Source: Desulfuromusa sp.
GTDB lineage: Bacteria > Desulfobacterota > Desulfuromonadia > Desulfuromonadales > Geopsychrobacteraceae
Assembly (NCBI GenBank): GCA_021647765.1
Contig: JAKIUD010000114.1
Coordinates: 1-5,948 of the forward strand
Length of the DNA: 5,948 nucleotides
Reading direction: 5' to 3'
The notes beneath the pieces were generated by a model. It did no database searches. It was not told the DNA's origin and saw only the letters and a program-made list of their open reading frames with translations. Positions within the stretch are counted from its first letter, which is position 1. Every line of letters begins with the position of its first letter. Shown in pieces: positions 1-5,453 of this stretch. A program made the translations under genes and the position numbers.

Positions 1-1977
1 CGCCCAACCAACAAGGCGAGCTAAGATCTTCCGCCCTCTTCGTTCCGCTTTCTGAGCTTGCTCAAGGCAAAGCTCGACGCCAAACTCACCAAGCGCTTCA
101 GCCCGGCCAGCATTCGCTTGATGGGAATTTTTAACGACACCTGCACGGTTATAGATTTTGGCGAACCGGGGCGTCATTTCATCACCGGAAACCACAATCA
201 TGCGATCCTGTCGGTTGTTTCTGGTTAGATCTGCAGCATAAGCCAGGCCAGCCGCCGAGCCACATAGGGTGGTGGTGTAGCCTGAGACACCGAAAGCCAG
301 AGAGCAAGCACCACCGGTAGCATTCATGGTGATCATCGGGAAAAAGTGAGCATTGGCTAGTGCCGGGTCCCCTTGAAATACACTTTCCATGTATTTTTCG
401 GTTGGCTTCTGAGCGCCAAAGAGCATGCCACTAACCAGCCCGGAACGTGGATTGTGGTCATAGATCGACTGATCATCACCAAGCGCTTCCCTGAGAGCTT
501 CTAACGAATTTTTGGTGGCCGGAGCACATCGTGAGAAAGGACGGAACTGGGTATCGGTAAATCGCAATTTTTCACAGTTTGCTTGACGGATACCGGAGAT
601 ATCGTCCATTTCAGAAAGATCTGTTCCGGCAGAAAGAGCCAGTTCAAAAGGTTCAAAGCCAGCACCAGCAGCACTCATAGTACCTATCCCCGTGATAACA
701 ACATCAGAAGTTATCGCGGCGGCTGGCCAACGCGACACCTGGCCCCCTGAAGGACGAATCACCAGTGAACTGTTGTTACCGCCAAACCCAAAATTGTTGA
801 CCATAATAGCGCGAAAGTTCCCCTTTCGAGGCTTATCACGCACATAATCCAACCCCTCACAACCCTGTCTAATGGTCGTCATTCTTAACCCATGGGGCAC
901 CATGCCATCATTAGCGAGGAGAAGAGTGGAAATCATCTCCAGCACGCCACTGGCTCCAAGGGTGTGCCCCATAAATGATTTCGTTGAACTGATCGGTGTT
1001 TTCGTACCAAACAGCTTTATCATTGCTCTGGATTCAGCTTGATCATTAGCATCAGTCCCGGTTCCATGAGCATTGATATAATCAATGCTGGCGGCTTTTA
1101 TACCGCTGTCTTCCAGCGCAGCTTGCATGGCCTGCATTGCTCCTGCGCCTTCAGTATCAGGGGAAGTAGCATGATAAGCATCGCTAGAAAGCCCGTAACC
1201 CAAAATTTCTCCAAACGGAATGTTGGAATCCGAAGCATCAAGATCAGCACGCTTAAGGATCACAATCCCGGCACCTTCCCCAATATTCAAGCCAACAGGA
1301 TCAGAAAATGGAGCAGTTTTGTTTGGAGAAAGAGCTCTCAGAGCGTTAAACCCGGCCATGACTGAAAGAGAAACTGTATCCGAGCCACCGGCAATCACGA
1401 CGTCTGCTTTCCCCTTGCGGATCAAATCAGCACCAATCCCGATAGCCGAGTTAGAGCTTGCACAAGCTGACGAAATCGTCATTACCTGTCCACGGGCTCC
1501 GCTCATTCGCTTGATCACAGAAGTACAGTGAGAAACTAACGTCGCGGCTATAACTTTTGGGTCCAGCTCTTCCAGCTGACCATCAAGCACACTTTTAACG
1601 ACGTCTTCTGTTCGGGCAAGGCCACAGTGAGAGCTTCCAAGGCAGACGGAAACACGTTCTAGATCAATGGAACCAAGATCTAACCCCGCTTGCTGAATAG
1701 CCTCCTGATAGGCATTAATCGCAAAGAGAGTTCCTCTGTCCATCCAGTTTAATTCTTCTTTCGGGATATCTGCACTGAAATTGTCCCCAAAGGTACTGGC
1801 AAAATCCCCAATAAATTGGTTTGCATCAAAAGAGGTTATCTTTGTGATGGAATCCCTGCTTTCAAGCAGAGATTTTTTCATTTCTTCGCAGTTATGGCCA
1901 AGAGGGGAAAAAACACCCATACCGGCGATGACAACTTCCGGCTCCACCTGCTCAGAATGCGTTGTTACTGTTTTCAT
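1..1977 (-). CDS. Double beta-ketoacyl-ACP synthase (KS plus KS/CLF-like), 3' end beyond window
   Basis: This frame is open from ATG 1977 to the left edge: 659 residues with no stop. Residues about 13-410 form a complete FabF/KAS II-type ketosynthase, which condenses an acyl chain with malonyl-ACP in the cytoplasm. The nucleophile is Cys172 (SSACASS), with His304 in NAHGTGTD, Lys333 and His338 in KSFMGH, and the closing NNFGFGGNN at 394-402. After a linker of about 14 residues, a second KS fold starts near 425 (VVITGIG) and is cut by the edge after the region matching LGEGA (here LGEFG, 629-633). Its nucleophile segment (LCGSAAGL, 571-578) lacks the [ST]AC[AS] motif, so it is probably a chain-length-factor-like or otherwise non-standard partner. 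AGGG at 1988-1985 lies 7 bases before the ATG, and fabG ends 12 bases upstream. Single KS proteins are about 410 residues, so this is a fusion. The KS family is certain; the CLF role is inferred. Confidence 0.93.
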   Translation of the reverse strand, partial: MKTVTTHSEQVEPEVVIAGMGVFSPLGHNCEEMKKSLLESRDSITKITSFDANQFIGDFASTFGDNFSADIPKEELNWMDRGTLFAINAYQEAIQQAGLDLGSIDLERVSVCLGSSHCGLARTEDVVKSVLDGQLEELDPKVIAATLVSHCTSVIKRMSGARGQVMTISSACASSNSAIGIGADLIRKGKADVVIAGGSDTVSLSVMAGFNALRALSPNKTAPFSDPVGLNIGEGAGIVILKRADLDASDSNIPFGEILGYGLSSDAYHATSPDTEGAGAMQAMQAALEDSGIKAASIDYINAHGTGTDANDQAESRAMIKLFGTKTPISSTKSFMGHTLGASGVLEMISTLLLANDGMVPHGLRMTTIRQGCEGLDYVRDKPRKGNFRAIMVNNFGFGGNNSSLVIRPSGGQVSRWPAAAITSDVVITGIGTMSAAGAGFEPFELALSAGTDLSEMDDISGIRQANCEKLRFTDTQFRPFSRCAPATKNSLEALREALGDDQSIYDHNPRSGLVSGMLFGAQKPTEKYMESVFQGDPALANAHFFPMITMNATGGACSLAFGVSGYTTTLCGSAAGLAYAADLTRNNRQDRMIVVSGDEMTPRFAKIYNRAGVVKNSHQANAGRAEALGEFGVELCLEQAQKAERRGRKILARLVGWA

Positions 1978-1989
1978 ATGGCTTCCCTT

Positions 1990-2754
1990 TTACCGCAAAA
2001 AACCGCCATCAATTCGATGTACCTGACCATTGATATAAGATGAAGAATGAGAGGCTAAAAACCAGGCGGCCCCGGCCACTTCTTGTGGTTCACCCATTCG
2101 TGGGGAAGCACTGGCCTCAAGCACATGGTTGTACATTTTAGGATTAAGGGCCTTGACCATATCGGTACGAATAAAACCAGGAGCCAATGCATTAACTCGC
2201 ACACCTCGAGGCCCGAAATGTCGGGCAAGCAGGCGGGTTGCACCGATCAAACTTCCCTTGGTGGTGGAATAAGGCACCTGACCTTCCTTGCCCGTTATAC
2301 CCGCCATTGAGGACATCATAACAATAGCGCCGTTACGCCCCGCTTCAGCAGAGGCAATCAAATGTGGTGCAGCATAAAGCGACAGTAAAACAGGGGCACA
2401 ACAGTTACCGCGGATCAGAGGAACGTATTCCTCAGGCTTCATAACAGCAAAAGCACCATCATATGTAGTACCAGCATTATTCACCAGAATATCAAGCTGA
2501 CCAAAATGATTAACAGTACGGTCAACAACTTCTCGGCATGCAACATGATCCGTCAGATCAGCCTGGATCATCAGCACCTCAACGCCCCGATCTTTCAATA
2601 CTCTTTCGGTTTCATCTGCTTCTTTTCTATTTGAACGATAAGCAAGGGCCAGGCGGCAATCTTCTTTAGCAAAATGCTCTGCAATCGCACGCCCTATTCC
2701 CCGTGTCGCTCCAGTAATAAGCGCTATCCTTGACCTTTGCTCAGTCATCATCAT
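1990..2754 (-). CDS. fabG: 3-oxoacyl-ACP reductase, FabG type
   Basis: A 254-residue classical short-chain dehydrogenase/reductase that would reduce 3-oxoacyl-ACP to 3-hydroxyacyl-ACP with NAD(P)H in the cytoplasm. The nucleotide-binding motif TGATRGIG is at 14-21 and NNAG at 92-95. The catalytic tetrad is intact: Asn117, Ser149, and Tyr162/Lys166 in YSTTK. The C-terminal INGQVHRIDGG is typical of FabG tetramers. A small insert around AEAGRN (136-141) spaces Asn and Tyr slightly wider than in E. coli FabG. Three consecutive ATG codons (2754, 2751, 2748) could start it. The first makes a 4-base ATGA overlap with the preceding SDR-like gene and follows a G-rich stretch, so it is chosen. It is the only intact ketoreductase in the operon. 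The family is certain; the cluster-specific role is inferred from context. Confidence 0.95.
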   Translation of the reverse strand: MMMTEQRSRIALITGATRGIGRAIAEHFAKEDCRLALAYRSNRKEADETERVLKDRGVEVLMIQADLTDHVACREVVDRTVNHFGQLDILVNNAGTTYDGAFAVMKPEEYVPLIRGNCCAPVLLSLYAAPHLIASAEAGRNGAIVMMSSMAGITGKEGQVPYSTTKGSLIGATRLLARHFGPRGVRVNALAPGFIRTDMVKALNPKMYNHVLEASASPRMGEPQEVAGAAWFLASHSSSYINGQVHRIDGGFLR

Positions 2755-3413
2755 GCCCCCATTTCCATTACACCATTACCAAGACAGATAAGGCCGCCAT
2801 TAACAATGGTGGAACCATCAAACATGGAAAGCAAAAAACTTATATAATCAGAAGTTTCCACTGGACTGTAGCGTAGTGAATAAACTTTCATCGCATCACG
2901 GCTGGCACGCCATGTTGACTTTTCCACCATCTCCCGGGATGGCTGACAAACCACGGTATTGTAACTAATACCCATCCTGCCATATTCCTTTGAAAGGGAT
3001 TTTGTCGCAGCTGCACGAGCCTGGTTGATAATAGGACTTTGTGGCAAGCCGAGAACTCGGGCTGCCACATCATCGACACACAAAGCAAGAACATTCCCTT
3101 GCTTTACAGGCATCATCGCTTGTGTTGCAGCACGACAGTTCGCCAGGAACTCTATTGTCTGTTGATGTAATGATTCAGTAAAGACTACGGCCTGCTCCGG
3201 ATCATCTTCAGCCTTACTGAGAAGCGTTGCCTCATCAATTACTGACTCCGTAAAAACCACTCCATGTGGCGAGGATATATCAGACAAAGCAGATGAGACT
3301 CCACCTCTACATGAAGCATCAATAACGCAACCGCCCTGCCTTTCCCAGGCTTCAGCAAGCGCCTTCCCGAGAAATCCGTCCAGATTGTCAAAAAGTAGCT
3401 TTTTCATTGGCAT
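2751..3413 (-). CDS. SDR-fold protein lacking catalytic residues (pseudo-ketoreductase)
   Basis: A 220-residue protein with the outline of an SDR: an N-terminal beta-alpha-beta (LLFDNLDGFLGKALAEAW, 6-23), a helix like that of FabG (ATKSLSKEYGRMGI, 136-149), and a C-terminal VNGGLICLGNG where FabG has a GQVxxVDGG end. The working parts are gone. The glycine motif reads N-L-D-G-F-L-G instead of G-A-S-R-G-I-G. No NNAG is visible. The YxxxK positions, counted back from TKSL, read Ser126 and Asn130. The usual active-site serine is not evident. It is about 25-35 residues shorter than FabG. Start 3413 is preferred because GAGG (3424-3421) lies 7 bases upstream; ATG 3407 would instead form an ATGA overlap with the ACP stop. 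Its end overlaps fabG by 4 bases, which suggests equimolar expression and pairing with FabG. It may be a structural partner or scaffold. A distant reductase with altered chemistry cannot be excluded. Confidence 0.85.
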   Translation of the reverse strand: MPMKKLLFDNLDGFLGKALAEAWERQGGCVIDASCRGGVSSALSDISSPHGVVFTESVIDEATLLSKAEDDPEQAVVFTESLHQQTIEFLANCRAATQAMMPVKQGNVLALCVDDVAARVLGLPQSPIINQARAAATKSLSKEYGRMGISYNTVVCQPSREMVEKSTWRASRDAMKVYSLRYSPVETSDYISFLLSMFDGSTIVNGGLICLGNGVMEMGA

Positions 3414-3709
3414 GCACTTTCCTCACGGAATCTTTGAACTGTTTTCGCCAGCAGGCTGACTGTGGCACAGTGCGCTACCATAAAATCCTGATCAACATCC
3501 GGGAAAGTCAAGCCGAAATCACGTTGAACGCTGGCAATGATATCCAGAGCATCAACCGAATCCAGATTCAGACCAGTTTCTTCAAAAAGACGCACACTAT
3601 CAGTGACTTCCTCAAGCTCTATTCCAAGATCTTCCAGCTCAAGACCTTCATATATGGCTTTAGTCCGAATATGATCTGCGATTTCAGTGTAACCTTCTAA
3701 CTTACTCAT
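3404..3709 (-). CDS. Acyl carrier protein
   Basis: A 101-residue, acidic, helical carrier protein. The phosphopantetheine attachment site is Ser51 in GLNLDSVDALDI (DSV in place of the more common DSL), followed by the helix II pattern DALDIIASVQRDFGL. The arm would carry the growing chain between ketosynthase, reductase and dehydratase. A phosphopantetheinyl transferase must act on it in trans, since none is visible here. A longer frame from TTG at 3724 exists, but ATG 3709 is chosen: GAGG at 3720-3717 lies 7 bases before it, and the TTG would lack a ribosome site. It is a little longer than housekeeping AcpP (about 78 residues), with an N-terminal extension of roughly 15 residues. It follows the dehydratase gene after 33 bases and overlaps the SDR-like gene. 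The family is clear; dedication to this cluster is inferred from position. Confidence 0.93.
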   Translation of the reverse strand: MSKLEGYTEIADHIRTKAIYEGLELEDLGIELEEVTDSVRLFEETGLNLDSVDALDIIASVQRDFGLTFPDVDQDFMVAHCATVSLLAKTVQRFREESACQ

Positions 3710-3716
3710 CTTGGTT

Positions 3717-3720
3717 CCTC
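3717..3720 (-). promoter_or_regulatory. Ribosome binding site of the ACP gene
   Basis: GAGG read on the minus strand, followed by AA, lies 7 bases before ATG 3709. It overlaps the alternative upstream TTG codon region, and so argues for the 101-residue ACP rather than the 106-residue version starting at 3724. Confidence 0.7.
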
Positions 3721-3742
3721 TCAATAATATTGCTTTGATCCA

Positions 3743-4579
3743 TTAAATGCTTCGGAGGGTGATTTTTGCCCGTGCGCAACGTTTCCCACTATTGAAAATT
3801 GAAGCGGTAAAATTCTGAAATCCCATTGCACTACTCTGTGTTTCCCGCACTTTCACCAGTAGGTTGTCGCCAGGAAAAACAAGTGACTGGAACACCACGT
3901 CTCGAAGGCGGACCAATTGCAGTTTATCTTCACAATTATTTCCTTTCAGCCTGCAAGCCGCTTCCGTCATGGCATCGACCAACAAAACACCCGGCGTTAT
4001 AGGATTGCCTGGAAAATGACCGTCATAGACCGGGCAGTCTGGATTCAAAAAAAAATCCATTTGCCCTCCTGTCACATTGCCATCGTTTACCAGAAAAAGC
4101 TCACTCATGACTGAGCTCCCGGAATTTTTGGCAATGATTGGCTTAGCGGAGAGACTTTCTCCTCCTTCCTGGTGGACCGGGTTGTCAGAAAGGTAGAGGG
4201 TTGCCGATAACTTCGCGCAGACATCCCCGATAACACCAATAAACTGAGCTGTAAAATCGTAAAATTCCCCGAGGGAGAACCCAGCTTCAACCCTGATGCG
4301 GACAATTTTTTGCGGGTGCGAGACCCACTCGAAACACTTAACTTTGGATAAAAAACCAGCCTTCACCTCTCTATCTCTTTCCAGTCGGCTACAAGCGCCC
4401 ATAAGCTGAGCGGCAAACTCCACTGGCAAGGCGCTGCATTCGGGTGAAATAATCCAGGCTGGTAGAGTGTCAAAGGGGTTAATATCGGCTTCAGCCCCCC
4501 CTTCATCAAAAAAATCAAATGCGCCAATAAAACAAAATGGGGGCTTGTGGCGCAAAATACTTTCAGCGTTAAACCGCAT
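3743..4579 (-). CDS. Double hot-dog 3-hydroxyacyl-ACP dehydratase
   Basis: A 278-residue protein made of two hot-dog domains, which would dehydrate 3-hydroxyacyl-ACP to the trans-2-enoyl form. The C-terminal domain (about 155-278) carries the FabA/FabZ signature YDGHFPGNPITPGVLLVDAM, with the predicted catalytic pair His188 and Asp202. Asp at the second position is the FabA choice; FabZ has Glu. The N-terminal domain (about 1-135) opens with RHKPPFCFIGAF, like the LPHRxP start of FabZ, and holds LPVEFAAQLMGA (51-62) in place of the central helix, but has no HFPG motif. This resembles the ApeP-type dehydratase subunit of aryl polyene clusters. About 20 loosely structured residues join the two. 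Stand-alone FabZ proteins are about 150 residues, so this is a fusion of a partner pair. The start follows GGAG (4590-4587) and lies inside the end of the upstream gene (11-base overlap). The fold is well supported; the inactivity of the first half is inferred. Confidence 0.9.
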   Translation of the reverse strand: MRFNAESILRHKPPFCFIGAFDFFDEGGAEADINPFDTLPAWIISPECSALPVEFAAQLMGACSRLERDREVKAGFLSKVKCFEWVSHPQKIVRIRVEAGFSLGEFYDFTAQFIGVIGDVCAKLSATLYLSDNPVHQEGGESLSAKPIIAKNSGSSVMSELFLVNDGNVTGGQMDFFLNPDCPVYDGHFPGNPITPGVLLVDAMTEAACRLKGNNCEDKLQLVRLRDVVFQSLVFPGDNLLVKVRETQSSAMGFQNFTASIFNSGKRCARAKITLRSI

Positions 4580-5147
4580 ATAAATACTCCCCCCTAGAAC
4601 GGCTTGCGCAGTACTTCACCCTTGCACTCAACTGGCCCATACCACGCATCCTGTCGTGGTTGACGAGATACGCGAGGGTGCTGTCGTTGCGCATGTTGCG
4701 TTGACGGTTCCGATGTGAACAGAACGGCAGGTTTCCTGAATCATTCTCTTTACAGAGAAAAAATAGGTAAAAGTCCCGGATAACCTGCTCCCAGTCATCG
4801 CAACAGCGCAACTCGGCCATTGAGCAAGCGTCGTGGATATAGAAATTGTCTAAGAAAAGTTTCTTGCGGTGGCGCTCGATCTTAAGCGCAATGGGATTCT
4901 GCTTAACGAACCGTTGTCCGGACTTGTCATAATTGATCGCGTTTTTAACTTTGAGGCAGGATAACTTGCCATAGGAATCGGTAGCGGAGACACTCCATTC
5001 AGGGAAGAAAGTGACCATCACCGGCTCAGACACAACCTGTCTACAACCAGAGAGACATACTTCCAGTGCCCTTAAAAGAACGCAAAAAGCCGCCAGTTCA
5101 GCCTTTGGCTGATCAAGACGGCATATTTCTAAGATTCCTTCTGGCAT
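4569..5147 (-). CDS. Unrecognised cysteine-rich protein, first gene of the operon
   Basis: A 192-residue protein that I cannot assign to a family. There is no signal peptide, no obvious membrane segment and no phosphopantetheinyl transferase, thioesterase or acyltransferase motif. It has eleven cysteines (9, 22, 31, 35, 64, 108, 115, 116, 132, 143, 180), in no clear metal-binding spacing apart from the pair 115-116. The first half looks globular, with an amphipathic helix at 15-35 and a mixed region at 40-100. The last 50 residues are rich in Arg and Asn (HRNRQRNMRND, then RMRGMGQ). Translation is well supported: GGAGG at 5158-5154 lies 6 bases before ATG 5147, and the reading frame overlaps the dehydratase start by 11 bases. 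It could be an accessory or priming protein for the pathway. The unusual composition also leaves open a decayed gene or a frameshifted C-terminus. Confidence 0.7.
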   Translation of the reverse strand: MPEGILEICRLDQPKAELAAFCVLLRALEVCLSGCRQVVSEPVMVTFFPEWSVSATDSYGKLSCLKVKNAINYDKSGQRFVKQNPIALKIERHRKKLFLDNFYIHDACSMAELRCCDDWEQVIRDFYLFFLCKENDSGNLPFCSHRNRQRNMRNDSTLAYLVNHDRMRGMGQLSARVKYCASRSRGEYLYAV

Positions 5148-5149
5148 GA

Positions 5150-5158
5150 CCCCCCTCC
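5150..5158 (-). promoter_or_regulatory. Strong ribosome binding site of the first operon gene
   Basis: GGAGGGGGG on the minus strand, with GGAGG (5158-5154) 6 bases before ATG 5147. It supports real translation of the otherwise unrecognised first gene. A very similar G-rich site (GGGGGGAG, 4594-4587) precedes the dehydratase gene. Confidence 0.75.
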
Positions 5159-5172
5159 GATGTATTTTATTT

Positions 5173-5189
5173 ACTCATTAAAAATGAGT
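5173..5189. repeat. 17-base perfect inverted repeat in operon leader
   Basis: ACTCATT and AATGAGT are perfect 7-base arms around AAA. It lies 26-42 bases upstream of the first operon gene, close to where a repressor or activator of the TetR/MarR/LuxR size class could bind. It could equally be a short hairpin in the leader RNA. No T-run follows on either strand that would make it a terminator. Confidence 0.55.
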
Positions 5190-5190
5190 T

Positions 5191-5224
5191 CGCATACCTT
5201 CCATGATTCAAGTCAACATGTCAA
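5191..5224 (-). promoter_or_regulatory. Possible operon promoter with tandem TTGAC boxes
   Basis: On the minus strand TTGACA (5224-5219) and TTGACT (5216-5211) sit 8 bases apart, both good -35-like hexamers. Neither has a good -10 hexamer 16-18 bases downstream; the nearest TATG-containing segment (TATGCG, 5196-5191) is at an unsuitable distance. The repeat of TTGAC could be an activator half-site instead of a -35. Weak evidence. Confidence 0.25.
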
Positions 5225-5246
5225 GTATTTTTTCAAACAAATATCG

Positions 5247-5272
5247 ACAACACCCAAACTGTCTGGGTTTGT
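5247..5272. repeat. Bulged 9-pair hairpin in intergenic region
   Basis: ACAA, a bulged C, and ACCCA (5247-5256) pair with TGGGT and TTGT (5264-5272) across a 7-base loop AACTGTC. No U-tract follows in either direction, so a standard intrinsic terminator is unlikely. It may be an operator, a boundary element or chance. Confidence 0.4.
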
Positions 5273-5317
5273 AGCACGATATCTGCCAATTCAGACGTAA
5301 TAATAAAGCCTCCTCCG

Positions 5318-5339
5318 CTGAATCTATGGAGATATTCAG
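5318..5339. repeat. CTGAAT-N10-ATTCAG dyad
   Basis: Perfect 6-base arms (5318-5323 and 5334-5339) separated by 10 bases, with the centre partly able to pair (CT with AG). The arm spacing suits a dimeric helix-turn-helix operator about 115 bases ahead of the lipoprotein start. The assignment is speculative. Confidence 0.35.
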
Positions 5340-5453
5340 GTTCCACCAAGACCGACAAACCCTAACCGATGTGACAAGTCATCGCCGCTCGTGTAAGACT
5401 ATGAGTCAGCAGGGACTTCTGACGAGCCGGTCGATAAAAAATCGGGGACCGCG

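Larger units (their letters stand above)
5148..5453. other. Divergent intergenic control region
   Basis: No gene is seen here. It separates the minus-strand biosynthetic operon from the plus-strand lipoprotein gene and should hold both promoters. The operon side is AT-rich and contains a 17-base palindrome and tandem TTGAC motifs. The centre holds a bulged 9-pair hairpin. The lipoprotein side has a CTGAAT/ATTCAG dyad and a GTCAG/CTGAC dyad (5405-5423). No -35/-10 pair with standard spacing stands out on either strand, so start sites cannot be placed. Confidence 0.6.

Noticed and set aside
1039..1531. Two plus-strand open frames of about 100 codons
   Set aside because: They lie antisense within the clearly coding KS gene, have no family features and follow its codon pattern on the opposite strand.
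1781..2310. Plus- and minus-strand short frames around the KS/fabG junction
   Set aside because: They are shadows of fabG and the KS N-terminus, whose motifs (TGATRGIG, YSTTK) are in the competing frame.
3407..3700. 97-codon plus-strand frame opposite the ACP
   Set aside because: The minus-strand ACP has the DSV phosphopantetheine motif and a ribosome site; the plus-strand product has no recognisable feature.
3710..3724. Upstream TTG start for the ACP
   Set aside because: ATG 3709 has GAGG at ideal spacing, and the TTG sits at the edge of that same ribosome site.
4105..4305. 66-codon minus-strand frame within the dehydratase gene
   Set aside because: It is an alternative frame of the double hot-dog gene with no ribosome site and low-complexity Ser/Arg composition.
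5191..5217. MerR-family operator (TTGACT followed by GGAAGGT)
   Set aside because: The right-hand GGAAGGT resembles metal-responsive MerR operators, but the left half lacks the matching ACCTTCC, so the dyad is not there.
5247..5272. Intrinsic terminator
   Set aside because: The stem is good but no T-run follows on either strand, and no gene ends nearby since the flanking genes diverge.
5148..5453. CRISPR array, tRNA or insertion-sequence end
   Set aside because: There are no regularly spaced direct repeats, no cloverleaf with a CCA-type acceptor, and no transposase or terminal repeats with a target duplication.
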